Positions 49,660-58,257 of a stretch of 64,000 nt of DNA are shown here, one piece after another. Source of the stretch: Microbacterium mangrovi (lineage in GTDB: Bacteria > Actinomycetota > Actinomycetes > Actinomycetales > Microbacteriaceae). The notes below the pieces were generated by a model that searched no databases, was not told the origin of the DNA, and saw only the letters and a program-made list of their open reading frames with translations. The stretch is taken from positions 88,568-152,567 of the forward strand of contig NZ_JTDK01000017.1 in assembly GCF_000802305.1 (NCBI RefSeq), given 5' to 3'. Position 1 is the first letter of the stretch, and each line of letters opens with the position of its first letter. A program made the position numbers and the translations under genes.

Positions 49660-52346
49660 GCGTTGTCCTCACCCGCGTTGCTGATTTCGGAGAATCCCCC
49701 CGATTTCGGATGCCGAGCCTGGGCGGCATCCGAATCCAGATCGATTCTCCGCGATTCGCGCGCGCCGGATGCCACCGGCAGGGCGATCACCATCGTCAGA
49801 CCGCCGCCGGGGGTGTCTTCGGGGGTGAGCGTGCCGCCCATGCCCTCGGTGAACCCCTTCGAGAGCGCCAGCCCCAGCCCGAGGCCGGTGGTGTTGTCGG
49901 TGTCGCCGAGCCGCTGGAAGGGCGCGAAGATGTCGTCCCGGCGCTCCGGCTCGACCCCGGGACCGCGGTCGACGATGCGGATCTCGGCCGTGCCGCCCAG
50001 GCGAGACGTCGAGATGCGCACGCGCTGCCCGTCCGGGGAGTGCCGCTGCGCGTTGGCGAGCACGTTGACCACGACCCGCTGCAGCAGCACGGGGTCGGCG
50101 GAGATCATCGGCAGGTCGGCATCCAGTGCGAACTCGAGCTGGGCAGGTCCGAGCCGCAGCTCGTCGACCGCCGCGAGGATGACGCCGGCGGCATCCGTCG
50201 GCCGCAGCGACACGGCCAGCACGCCGGCCTGCACTCGGCTGACGTCGAGCAGGTCGGTGACGAGGGTGGACAGCATCCCGAGGCTCTCGTCGGCGGTGGC
50301 AAGGAGCTCCGCGCGGTCGTGCGCGGAGAGGGATGCCCCCGCGGTGCGCAGGCCGCCGACGGATGCCACCGCCGCCGCGAGCGGGCGGCGCAGGTCGTGC
50401 GACACCGCCGACAGCAGGGCGGTGCGCACCTGGTCGGCCTCGGCGAGGGCGTCCACCTCGCGGGCCGTCTCGCTGAGGTCGGTGTGCTCGAGGGCGGCGC
50501 CGAGCTGCGCGGCGATGACGTCGAGCAGACGCCGCTCCCCGGCATCCAGCGCGCCGCCGTGCAGCTCGAGTGTGGCCCGCGGGGTGCCGTCGATGCTGCC
50601 GATCGGCACGCGCTCGACCGGAAGGGGATTTCGGAGTTTCGCGTCGGATTCGGATGCCTCCGCGCCGCCGTGTCCGAAATCCGCTCGATTCTCCGAAAAC
50701 GGGCCGGAACCGGGGTCGCCGACCTGGCCGTCGGACGCGAGCACGGTGCCGTCGGCTCCGACGAGCCGGACGCCGGGCAGGCCGAACGCCTCGCGGGTGC
50801 GCGCCACCAGCGCCGGCACCGCGCTCTCGCCGCGCAGCACGCTGCCGGCGACCGTGGCCAGCAGCTCGCTGTCGGCGGCGGCGCGCCGGGCGGCCCGCGT
50901 GCGGCGGGCGGCCTGATCGACGACGAGGCTCACCAGCAGCGCGTTGACGACGTACAGCACCAGGGCCAGCGCGTGCGCGGGCGCGGCGATCGTGACGGTG
51001 AAGTACGGCGCGACGAACAGGTAGTCGAGCGTGAGCCCGGAGAGCACCGCCGCGAACATGGCCGGCCACATCCCGCCGACGAGCGCGACCGCGATCACCA
51101 GCAGCTGGTAGGCGAGCACCTCCGTGGTGATGGAGTCGGCGCTGTGGAACTGGAACAGCACCCACGACAGCGCCGGCCCGCCGACGAGGGCGACCGCGAA
51201 GCCGAGCAGCCGGCGCTTCACCGACAGGGCCCCGCCGCGCAGGTGCGGCAGGGCGAACCGGTCGCCGGCGGCGGCGTGGGTGACGATGTGCACGTCGATG
51301 TCGCCGGACTCGCGGATGATCGTCGCCCCGATCCCGGGGCCCGAGAGCGCCGCGCCGAGGCGTCCGCGGCGGCTGACGCCGATCACGATCTGCGTCGCGT
51401 TCACCGAGCGGGCGAATTCCACGAGGGAGTCCGGCACGTCTTCGCCGACGATCTGGTGGTAGCTGCCGCCGAGCGACTCGACGAGGGCGCGCTGGGCGGT
51501 CAGCGCCGCCGGGCTTCCGGATCGCAGGCCGTCCTGCGGGGTGACGTGCACCGCGAGCAGCTCCCCGCCGGCGGTGCGCGCCGCGATGCGGGCGCCGCGC
51601 CGGATCAGAGTCTCGCCCTCCGGGCCGCCGGTGAGGGCGACGACCACGCGTTCGCGGGCTCGCCAGGTCCCCTCGATGCCGTGCTCGGTGCGGTACGCGT
51701 TCAGGGCGCTGTCGACCTCGTCGGCCAGCCACAGCAGGGCGAGTTCGCGCAGCGCCGTGAGGTTGCCGAGCCGGAAGTAGTTCGACAGCGCCGCGTCGAT
51801 GCGGTCGGCCGGATACACGTCGCCGGCCGACAGCCGGTCGCGCAGGGTCTGCGGCGCGAGGTCGACGACCTCGATCTGGTCGGCGCCGCGCACGACGGCG
51901 TCGGGGACGGTCTCCCGCTGCACCACCCCGGTGATCTGGGCCACCACGTCGCCCAGCGACTCGATGTGCTGCACGTTGACCGTCGTGATGACGTCGATGC
52001 CGGCATCCAGCAGGTCGTCGACATCCTGCCAGCGCTTCTCGTGGCGCGAGCCCGGTGCGTTCGTGTGCGCCAGCTCGTCGATGAGGGCGACCCGGGGATG
52101 CCGGGCGATCACCGCGTCGAGGTCGAGCTCCTCGAGGTCGACGTCGCGGTGCGCGAGGATGCGGCGCGGCACCACCTCGAACCCGTCGACGAGCGCGGCC
52201 GTGGCGGCCCGGCCGTGGGTCTCGACGATGCCGACGACGACGTCCTGTCCTGCGGCGAGGCGGGTCCGCCCCTCCTCGAGCATCTCGTACGTCTTGCCGA
52301 CGCCGGGCGCCGCGCCCAGCAGCACCCGCAAGGTCCCGCGCCTCAT
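49656..52346 (-). CDS. kdpD: KdpD sensor kinase
   Basis: The 896-residue kinase has an N-terminal KdpD domain with Walker A GAAPGVGKTYEM and Walker B ALIDELAHTNAPGSRHEKRWQDV. A USP domain and four TM helices (about 385-500) follow, then GAF and kinase parts: His in LSAVSHDLRRPLAAAVAS, N-box NVLANAQRHSP, G-boxes VDRGPGVEPE and TGLGLGLALSKGF. Two ~75-bp palindromic repeats are translated in frame at residues ~549-574 and ~864-888; both give FSE/SESD-like peptides outside conserved motifs. Senses K+ limitation. Confidence 0.96.
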   Translation of the reverse strand: MRRGTLRVLLGAAPGVGKTYEMLEEGRTRLAAGQDVVVGIVETHGRAATAALVDGFEVVPRRILAHRDVDLEELDLDAVIARHPRVALIDELAHTNAPGSRHEKRWQDVDDLLDAGIDVITTVNVQHIESLGDVVAQITGVVQRETVPDAVVRGADQIEVVDLAPQTLRDRLSAGDVYPADRIDAALSNYFRLGNLTALRELALLWLADEVDSALNAYRTEHGIEGTWRARERVVVALTGGPEGETLIRRGARIAARTAGGELLAVHVTPQDGLRSGSPAALTAQRALVESLGGSYHQIVGEDVPDSLVEFARSVNATQIVIGVSRRGRLGAALSGPGIGATIIRESGDIDVHIVTHAAAGDRFALPHLRGGALSVKRRLLGFAVALVGGPALSWVLFQFHSADSITTEVLAYQLLVIAVALVGGMWPAMFAAVLSGLTLDYLFVAPYFTVTIAAPAHALALVLYVVNALLVSLVVDQAARRTRAARRAAADSELLATVAGSVLRGESAVPALVARTREAFGLPGVRLVGADGTVLASDGQVGDPGSGPFSENRADFGHGGAEASESDAKLRNPLPVERVPIGSIDGTPRATLELHGGALDAGERRLLDVIAAQLGAALEHTDLSETAREVDALAEADQVRTALLSAVSHDLRRPLAAAVASVGGLRTAGASLSAHDRAELLATADESLGMLSTLVTDLLDVSRVQAGVLAVSLRPTDAAGVILAAVDELRLGPAQLEFALDADLPMISADPVLLQRVVVNVLANAQRHSPDGQRVRISTSRLGGTAEIRIVDRGPGVEPERRDDIFAPFQRLGDTDNTTGLGLGLALSKGFTEGMGGTLTPEDTPGGGLTMVIALPVASGARESRRIDLDSDAAQARHPKSGGFSEISNAGEDNA
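49683..49757. repeat. In-frame palindromic repeat at the 3' end of kdpD
   Basis: Begins gatttcggagaatc and ends tcgattctccgcgattc; the centre carries tcggatgcc/ggcatccga, so the unit folds as a hairpin. It is the same length and layout as 50627-50700 and encodes the C-terminal tail after the kinase domain. Confidence 0.8.
50627..50700. repeat. In-frame palindromic repeat inside kdpD
   Basis: Begins gatttcggagtttc and ends tcgattctccgaaaac, aligned along its whole length with the unit at 49683-49757. It encodes about 25 residues in the GAF-region loop of KdpD without breaking the frame. Confidence 0.8.
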
Positions 52347-52430
52347 ACCGTCAGTATCCCCTCGTCCGGCGCGTCCCGAGCCGCCCCGGCCGCGGCGACG
52401 TGGGACGCCGGGATGCCGGATGCCTCGGCA

Positions 52431-53045
52431 TCACCGGCCCGCGGCATCCAGCGCGAGGTTCAGCTGCAGCACGTTCACGCGCGGCTCGCCGAGGAACCCG
52501 AGGTCGCGGCCCGTCGTGTACCGGGCGACGAGCGCCCGCACCGCGGCATCCGTCATCCCGCGGGCCTCGGCGACCCGGTGCACCTGGATCGCCGCGTACG
52601 CGGGGGAGATCGCGGGATCCAGGCCCGAGGCGGATGCCGTCACGGCATCCGCCGGCACCTCGCTCACCGGAACACCCTCGAGCGCTGCGACGGCGGCCTT
52701 GCGCTCCCGGATCTGCTTCACGAGATCCGGGTTGGTCGGCCCCAGGTTCGATCCGCCCGAAGCGGTGCCGGCGTAGGCGCCCGCCGACGGACGCTCCTGG
52801 AAGTACTGCGGCAGCGGCTTGCCCTGCTTGTCGGTGAACGGCTGGGCGATCAGGATGCTGCCGATCGTCCGGCCGGCGGCATCCTGCACCGTCGACCCGT
52901 TGGCCTGCCCGTTCAGCGCGAGCTGGCCGACGCCGGTCACGACGAGGGTGTAGCCGACTCCGAGCACGAGGGTCGCGACGATCATCGCGCGCAGGGCCAC
53001 GCCGGTGGCGCGCCAGGTGCTGCGGGCGCCGTGTGAGACTGACAT
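52431..53045 (-). CDS. kdpC: KdpC subunit of the K+-transporting ATPase
   Basis: The 204-residue protein has the single N-terminal TM helix (ALRAMIVATLVLGVGYTLVVTGVGQLAL) and the KdpC signatures GSILIAQPFTDKQGKPLPQYFQERPSA, GGSNLGPTNPDLV, and ASGLDPAISPAYAAIQVHRVAEARG. It assembles with KdpA and KdpB. Starts 19 bp after the kdpB stop. The 84-bp gap to kdpD contains no clear promoter. Confidence 0.97.
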   Translation of the reverse strand: MSVSHGARSTWRATGVALRAMIVATLVLGVGYTLVVTGVGQLALNGQANGSTVQDAAGRTIGSILIAQPFTDKQGKPLPQYFQERPSAGAYAGTASGGSNLGPTNPDLVKQIRERKAAVAALEGVPVSEVPADAVTASASGLDPAISPAYAAIQVHRVAEARGMTDAAVRALVARYTTGRDLGFLGEPRVNVLQLNLALDAAGR

Positions 53046-53064
53046 TTCGTTTCCTCCAGGTGGG

Positions 53065-55305
53065 TCAGAAGCCCGGGATCAGCGACACGACGATGTCGAT
53101 GAGCTTGATGCCGATGAACGGCAGGATGATGCCGCCGAGCCCGTAGACGAGCAGGTTGCGGTTGAGGATCTGCGACGCGCTCGCCGGCCGGTACTTCACG
53201 CCCCGCAGTGACAGCGGGATGAGGAACACGATGATCAGGGCGTTGAAGATGATCGCGCTCGTCACCGCGGACGCGGGCGAGCTCAGTCCCATGATGTTGA
53301 GGGCGGCGAGCTGCGGGAAGACGCCCATGAACATGGCCGGGATGATCGCGAAGTACTTCGCGATGTCGTTCGCCAGCGAGAACGTCGTGAGGGCGCCGCG
53401 GGTGATCAGCAGCTGCTTGCCGATGCGGACGATGTCGATGAGCTTGGTCGGGTCGCTGTCGAGGTCGACCATGTTGCCGGCCTCCTTCGCGGCCGACGTG
53501 CCGGTGTTCATCGCGACGCCGACGTCGGCCTGCGCGAGTGCGGGGGCGTCGTTGGTGCCGTCACCGGTCATGGCGACGAGGTTGCCGCCCTCCTGCTCGC
53601 GGCGGATCAGCGCCAGCTTGTCTTCGGGGGTGGCCTCGGCGAGGTAGTCGTCGACGCCCGCTTCCTTCGCGATCGCGGCGGCGGTGAGGGGGTTGTCGCC
53701 GGTGATCATCACGGTGCGGATGCCCATGCGCCGCAGCTCCCCGAAGCGCTCGCTCAGGCCGTCCTTGACGATGTCCTTCAGGTGGATGACCCCGAGGATG
53801 CGGTTCGCCCCGGTTCCTGAGCCTGTCGCCCCGGTCCCGGATCCTGTCGAGGGGCCGCCCTTCACGGCGACCACCAGCGGAGTCCCGCCGGACTGGGCGA
53901 TGGCGTCGGCCGCGCGGGCGACGGCATCCCGCATCGCGGCATCCGGCTCTCCGTCTTCGGCGACCCAGGCCAGCACGGCGGAGCCGGCGCCCTTGCGGAT
54001 CTGCGTGCCGTCGGGCAGGTCGAGCCCCGACATCCGGGTCTGCGCGGTGAAGGGCACGATCTCGGCCCCGGCCGGCTCTTCGACGTGGATGCCGCGGGAT
54101 GCCGCGAGCTCCACGACGGACACGCCCTCGGGGGTCGGGTCGGCGAGGGACGAGAGCGCCGCGATCCGGGCGAGCTCCGCGGCATCGACCCCGTCCATGG
54201 CGACGAAGTCGCTGGCCCGCCGGTTGCCGTACGTGATCGTGCCGGTCTTGTCGAGCAGCAGCGTGGTGACGTCGCCGGCGGCCTCGACGGCCCGGCCCGA
54301 CATGGCCAGCACGTTGTGCTGCACGAGGCGGTCCATCCCGGCGATGCCGATCGCCGACAGAAGCGCCCCGATCGTCGTCGGGATGAGGCACACCAGCAGC
54401 GCCACGAGCACCGGGATCGAGACCGGATCGGCGGCGTACGACGCGATCGGGTTCAGCGTCAGCACCACGATCACGAAGATGATCGTGAGGCTCGCGAGCA
54501 GGATGTTCAGCGCGATCTCGTTCGGGGTGCGCTGCCGCGCGGCGCCTTCGACGAGCGCGATCATCCGGTCGACGAACGTCTCGCCCGGCTTCGAGGTGAT
54601 CTGCACGACGATGCGGTCCGACAGCACGCGGGTGCCTCCGGTCACGGCCGACCGGTCGCCACCCGACTCGCGCACCACCGGGGCGGATTCGCCGGTGATC
54701 GCCGACTCGTCGACGGTCGCGATGCCCGCGATGATGTCGCCGTCGCCGGGGATCAGCTCGCCGGCATCCACCACCACGACGTCGCCGAGCCGCAGGTCGC
54801 CGGATGCCACCTGCTCCGTGCCGGCGTCGAGGTCGGTCGCGCGCAGCCGGGCCGCGGCATCCTGACCGCCGGTCACCCGCCGGGCCATCGTGGTCGTGCG
54901 GGTCTTGCGCAGCGTGGCCGCCTGGGCCTTGCCACGACCCTCCGCGACGGATTCGGCGACGTTCGCGAACAGCACGGTGAGCCACAGCCACACCGCGATG
55001 CCCCACGTGAAGCCGGCGGGAACCGCGGATCCGCCCGATTTGCCCTCGCCGCCGAGGAACGGTGCGGCGATCGCGATGAGCGTCGTCATCGCGGCGCCGA
55101 CCCAGACGAGGAACATCACCGGGTTGCGCCACTGCTCGGCCGGGTTCAGCTTGCGCACGGCGCCCGGCAGCGCCCGCACCAGCTGCGCCCACCCGAACGA
55201 CCCGCCCGAGCCCGCACCTCCGGACCCTCCTTGTCCGCTCGTTGAGCGAGCGAAGCGAGACGAAACGCGTCGTGCATCCTTTTCCGCAGTGCCGGTCGTC
55301 GTCAT
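53065..55305 (-). CDS. kdpB: KdpB P-type ATPase subunit
   Basis: The 746-residue ATPase has the TGES actuator loop (DESAITGESAPVV), phosphorylation motif LLDKTGTITYGNR (Asp352), N-domain KGAGSAVLAWV and hinge GDGTNDAPALAQADVG. It is longer than the usual ~680-700. A Gly/Ser/Thr-only segment at residues ~483-501 (GPSTGSGTGATGSGTG) is encoded by an inserted CTGTCGAAGGG-type repeat, and a Ser/Gly-rich N-terminus is partly encoded by a GTTGAGCGAGCGAAGCGAGAC repeat. ATG 55305 overlaps the kdpA stop. Confidence 0.97.
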   Translation of the reverse strand: MTTTGTAEKDARRVSSRFARSTSGQGGSGGAGSGGSFGWAQLVRALPGAVRKLNPAEQWRNPVMFLVWVGAAMTTLIAIAAPFLGGEGKSGGSAVPAGFTWGIAVWLWLTVLFANVAESVAEGRGKAQAATLRKTRTTTMARRVTGGQDAAARLRATDLDAGTEQVASGDLRLGDVVVVDAGELIPGDGDIIAGIATVDESAITGESAPVVRESGGDRSAVTGGTRVLSDRIVVQITSKPGETFVDRMIALVEGAARQRTPNEIALNILLASLTIIFVIVVLTLNPIASYAADPVSIPVLVALLVCLIPTTIGALLSAIGIAGMDRLVQHNVLAMSGRAVEAAGDVTTLLLDKTGTITYGNRRASDFVAMDGVDAAELARIAALSSLADPTPEGVSVVELAASRGIHVEEPAGAEIVPFTAQTRMSGLDLPDGTQIRKGAGSAVLAWVAEDGEPDAAMRDAVARAADAIAQSGGTPLVVAVKGGPSTGSGTGATGSGTGANRILGVIHLKDIVKDGLSERFGELRRMGIRTVMITGDNPLTAAAIAKEAGVDDYLAEATPEDKLALIRREQEGGNLVAMTGDGTNDAPALAQADVGVAMNTGTSAAKEAGNMVDLDSDPTKLIDIVRIGKQLLITRGALTTFSLANDIAKYFAIIPAMFMGVFPQLAALNIMGLSSPASAVTSAIIFNALIIVFLIPLSLRGVKYRPASASQILNRNLLVYGLGGIILPFIGIKLIDIVVSLIPGF
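53803..53859. repeat. Dispersed repeat inserted in kdpB
   Basis: Plus strand reads ttcctgagcctgtcgccccg, then ggatcctgtcgaggggcc, two adjacent derivatives of the CCTGAGCCTGTCGAAGGGC element found intergenically at 21678, 37798 and 57262. Here it is translated as a flexible Gly/Ser/Thr linker. Confidence 0.75.
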
Positions 55306-56987
55306 TTCACGAGTCCTTCCGCGAGGGGTCCCAGTGCGAGCACCGGGAAGTAGGTGAGTGCGGTGATGATGACCGAGACCACGGCGAGCAGCCCGACGAA
55401 CTGGGGCCGGTGGGTCGGCAGGGTGCCGGCGGTGGAGGGGACCTTGTCCTGCGCGGCGAGGGAGCCGGCGAGTCCCAGCACGAGGATCATCGGCACGAAG
55501 CGTCCGAGCAGCATCACGACGCCCAGCATCGTGTTCAGCCACGGCGTGTTCGCGGTGAGGCCGGCGAACGCCGATCCGTTGTTGTTCGCGGCCGAGGTGA
55601 ACGCGTAGAGCACCTCGCTGAGGCCGTGCACGCCGGGGTTCAGGATGCTGGTCTTCTCCATGTCGGCGCGCACCGGCGGGATCGCGAAGCTCAGCGCGAC
55701 GCCCAGCAGCACGAGGGTCGGCGTCACGAGGATGTAGAGGCTCGACAGCTTGATCTCCCGGGCGGCGATCTTCTTGCCGAGGTACTCGGGCGTGCGGCCG
55801 ACGAGCAGGCCGCCGACGAACACGGCGATCACGGCGAGGATGAGCATCCCGTACAGGCCCGATCCGACGCCGCCGGGGGCGACCTCGCCGAGCATCATGT
55901 TGATCATCGGGATCATGCCGCCGAGCGCGGTGTACGAGTCGTGCATGGAGTTGACCGCACCCGTCGAGGTGGCCGTGGTGGATGCCGCGAACAGCGCGGA
56001 TCCGAGGATGCCGAAGCGCTGCTCCTTGCCCTCCATCGGGGCGCCCGCGGCCTGCGGGGCGGCGCCGGATCCGGCGGCTTCGAGCCAGCTGACCGCGATC
56101 AGGGATGCCACGAAGATCGTTCCCATCACGGCGGCGATGGCGTAGCCCTGCCGGTTGTCACCGACCATGCGGCCGAACGTGCGCGGCAGCGCGAACGGGA
56201 TCGCGAGCAGCAGCAGGATCTCGAGCACGTTGGTCCACGGGGTGGGGTTCTCGAACGGGTGCGCGGAGTTCGCGTTGAAGAACCCGCCGCCGTTGGTGCC
56301 GAGCTCCTTGATGGCCTCCTGCGAGGCGACCGGGCCGCCGGGGAGCTGCTGGGTGGCGCCGGAGAGGGTGTGCATGTCGACGAACCCGTTGAAGTTCTGC
56401 ACCACGCCGGCGCTGATGAGCGCGATCGCCGCGACGACGGCGAGGGGCAGCAGGATGCGGGTGAGCGACCGTGTCAGGTCGACCCAGAAGTTGCCGATCG
56501 TGCCCGACCGCCGACTCGCGAACCCGCGCACCAGGGCGACGGCGACCGCGATGCCGACGGCGGCCGAGACGAAGTTCTGAACGGTGAGGCCGGCCAGCTG
56601 CACGGTGTAGCCGAGGGTCGTCTCGGGCGAGTACGACTGCCAGTTGGTGTTGGTGACGAACGAGACGGCCGTGTTGAACGCGAGGCCCTCCGGCACGGCG
56701 GGCAGCCCGAGCGAGGACGGCAGCCACTGCTGGGTGCGCTGCAGGACGTAGACGAACAGCACGCCGACGACCGAGAATGCGATCACCGAGCGGGCGTAGG
56801 ACTGCCAGGTCTGCGCGGATGCCGGGTCGACGCCGATCAGCCGGTACACCCCGCGTTCGACCCGCCAGTCCTTGGCGGTGGTGAATGTACGGGCCATCCA
56901 GTCCCCGAGGGGGACGAACAGCAGCACGAGGATGAGCAGCACGCACGCGGCCTGGAACACGCCGGCCCAGACGTCGGCGGCCGCCAT
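55302..56987 (-). CDS. kdpA: KdpA K+-translocating subunit
   Basis: The 561-residue protein with about ten TM helices carries selectivity-filter-like loops of the SKT superfamily: FVTNTNWQSYSPETTLGYTVQ, ELGTNGGGFFNANSAHPFENPTPWTN, and AFTSAANNNGSAFAGLTANTPW. It forms the K+ channel-like half of the Kdp pump. Start ATG 56987 overlaps the kdpF stop by one base. Confidence 0.97.
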   Translation of the reverse strand: MAAADVWAGVFQAACVLLILVLLFVPLGDWMARTFTTAKDWRVERGVYRLIGVDPASAQTWQSYARSVIAFSVVGVLFVYVLQRTQQWLPSSLGLPAVPEGLAFNTAVSFVTNTNWQSYSPETTLGYTVQLAGLTVQNFVSAAVGIAVAVALVRGFASRRSGTIGNFWVDLTRSLTRILLPLAVVAAIALISAGVVQNFNGFVDMHTLSGATQQLPGGPVASQEAIKELGTNGGGFFNANSAHPFENPTPWTNVLEILLLLAIPFALPRTFGRMVGDNRQGYAIAAVMGTIFVASLIAVSWLEAAGSGAAPQAAGAPMEGKEQRFGILGSALFAASTTATSTGAVNSMHDSYTALGGMIPMINMMLGEVAPGGVGSGLYGMLILAVIAVFVGGLLVGRTPEYLGKKIAAREIKLSSLYILVTPTLVLLGVALSFAIPPVRADMEKTSILNPGVHGLSEVLYAFTSAANNNGSAFAGLTANTPWLNTMLGVVMLLGRFVPMILVLGLAGSLAAQDKVPSTAGTLPTHRPQFVGLLAVVSVIITALTYFPVLALGPLAEGLVK

Positions 56988-57076
56988 CAGAACTTCTCCG
57001 GGCGGATCAGGGCGATCACGAGGTAGACGACGGCGGCGACCGCGAGCACGGCGCCGAGCATGGTGAAGACGGTCAC
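56987..57076 (-). CDS. kdpF: KdpF small subunit
   Basis: The 29-residue single-helix peptide starts at GTG 57076 (MTVFTMLGAVLAV) and ends LVIALIRPEKF, the canonical KdpF C-terminus. It stabilises the KdpABC complex in the membrane. It overlaps the upstream micro-ORF by 4 nt (GTGA) and kdpA by one base. Confidence 0.93.
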   Translation of the reverse strand: MTVFTMLGAVLAVAAVVYLVIALIRPEKF

Positions 57077-57156
57077 AGCCGCTCCACCCCCTTGGTGACG
57101 AGCCCCACGAGCGCGAACAGCGCCAGGGTCAGGGCGAGGTAGATGACATCGAGCAC
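57073..57156 (-). CDS. 27-residue membrane micro-ORF heading the kdp operon
   Basis: From GTG 57156 the frame encodes LDVIYLALTLALFALVGLV followed by TKGVERL, an acidic start, one helix and a positively charged end. Its stop is coupled to kdpF by GTGA. TGTGAT ends 6 nt upstream of the GTG, so the kdp mRNA may begin at this codon. Similar peptides precede kdpF in related actinobacteria as far as I recall; a Kdp-accessory role is inferred. Confidence 0.6.
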   Translation of the reverse strand: MLDVIYLALTLALFALVGLVTKGVERL

Positions 57157-57261
57157 GGGACCATCACACGCGCGGTCCCGGGCCGGATGCCGGCATCCTC
57201 ACGCTTCGCATACGCCCCCGCGCACCGCCCTGACGGCATCCTCACACCCGCGACGCGCCCT

Positions 57262-57409
57262 GTGCCCTGAGCCTGTCGAAGGGCACACCCCTCAGTTCCG
57301 CCGACAACAACGGCGCGACGCCCCGGCAATTCTTGTCGGTGGAGCGAGGCCCCCCTCCATTCCGCCGACAACAACGGCGCGACGCCGCGGCAATTCTTGT
57401 CGGTTGAAG
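57262..57409. repeat. Repeat cluster between kdp and the SRPBCC gene
   Basis: GTGCCCT (57262-57268) pairs with AGGGCAC (57280-57286) around a CTGTCGA core. Two 50-bp palindromic units (ttccgccgacaacaacggcg and following bases, closing ttgtcggtggagc or ttgtcggttgaag) start at 57296 and 57360, a 64-bp period. A third unit lies at 60991-61040. The 57157-57424 gap contains no gene. Confidence 0.8.
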
Positions 57410-57424
57410 GGCCGTCGCCCCGAG

Positions 57425-57844
57425 TCAGGATGCCGCGGCATCCTCCGGGAGCACGTCGGCGATCCGCGCGAGCACCCCGGGCCATCCGGCGCCCATCCCG
57501 TGGAACGCGGCCTTGCCGAGCGGGGTGTCGCGGTCGAGCCCGCTGTGCTCGAGGAACAGCCGGGTGCCGGTGCCCTCGCCGACGAGCGTCCACGTGAGGG
57601 TCGAGTCGAGCACGCCCTCGGCGTACGTGTACGCCAGGACGCGCTCGGGCTCGACGACCGTGACCTCGCACTCCTGCACGCCCCAGCTGCCCATGTCGAG
57701 GGCGAAACGATGCCCGACCACGGGTCGGATGTCGCCCGCCACCCACCATTTCGCCATCAGCTCCGGCTCGGTGAGCGCGCGCCACACCGCGCCCGGCGGG
57801 TGCGGGTAGAAGTGGTCGCATTCGATGACGGCGAGGTCGGTCAC
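57425..57844 (-). CDS. SRPBCC (AHSA1-like) protein
   Basis: The 139-residue protein starts at GTG 57844 in a GTGA overlap with the ArsR stop. AHSA1 features: HFYPHPPGAVWRALTEPELMAKWWVAGD, VGHRFALDMGSWGVQECEVTVVEPERVLAYTY, LTWTLVGEGTGTRLFLEHSGLD, GWPGVLARIADVL. Ligand unknown. ArsR-AHSA1 pairs are common and are usually co-regulated. Confidence 0.92.
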   Translation of the reverse strand: MTDLAVIECDHFYPHPPGAVWRALTEPELMAKWWVAGDIRPVVGHRFALDMGSWGVQECEVTVVEPERVLAYTYAEGVLDSTLTWTLVGEGTGTRLFLEHSGLDRDTPLGKAAFHGMGAGWPGVLARIADVLPEDAAAS

Positions 57845-58170
57845 GGGGTCTCCTGGGGGTCGGGTTCGAGATCGTCGAGCACCGCGGCGAGCGCGGTGAG
57901 GCGCCCGCGCCAGTACTTCTCGAACGGATGCAGCCACTCGTCGATCTCGGCGAGCGGTTCGGCTTCGAGCCGGTAGATGCGGCGGCGGCCGTCCCGCCGT
58001 TCGCTGACCAGCCGGGCATCCCGCAGCACCTGGAGGTGCTCGGAGACGGCCGGCCGGCTCAGGTCGAACAGCGCGGCGAGCTCTCCGGCCGGCAGGGGGT
58101 CGTCGCGCAGGGCGATGAGGATCTGCCGCCGCACCGGATTGGCGAGCGCACCGAACGCATCCATGGGCAT
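57841..58170 (-). CDS. ArsR-family regulator
   Basis: The 109-residue winged-helix repressor reads FGALANPVRRQILIALRDDPLPAGELAALFDLSRPAVSEHLQVLRDARLVSERRDGRRRIYRLEAEPLAEIDEWLHPFEKYW. It lacks the Cys metal sites of ArsR/SmtB, as is usual for AHSA1-linked members. TATAGT ends 6 nt before ATG 58170 (leaderless pattern), and the perfect palindrome at 58180-58203 overlaps this promoter. Confidence 0.93.
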   Translation of the reverse strand: MPMDAFGALANPVRRQILIALRDDPLPAGELAALFDLSRPAVSEHLQVLRDARLVSERRDGRRRIYRLEAEPLAEIDEWLHPFEKYWRGRLTALAAVLDDLEPDPQETP

Positions 58171-58179
58171 GCCCCCACT

Positions 58180-58203
58180 ATACGTCGGATTTCTCCGACG
58201 TAT
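58180..58203. promoter_or_regulatory. ArsR operator
   Basis: ATACGTCGGA-TTTC-TCCGACGTAT is a perfect 10-4-10 inverted repeat that overlaps the promoter of the ArsR-SRPBCC operon and lies 55 bp before the divergent SRPBCC gene at 58258, so it may control both. Confidence 0.8.
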
Positions 58204-58257
58204 TATCTCGACCCGGATCCGGGCCACCGCCCCTGGCCCGGTGCGAGCATGGGATCC

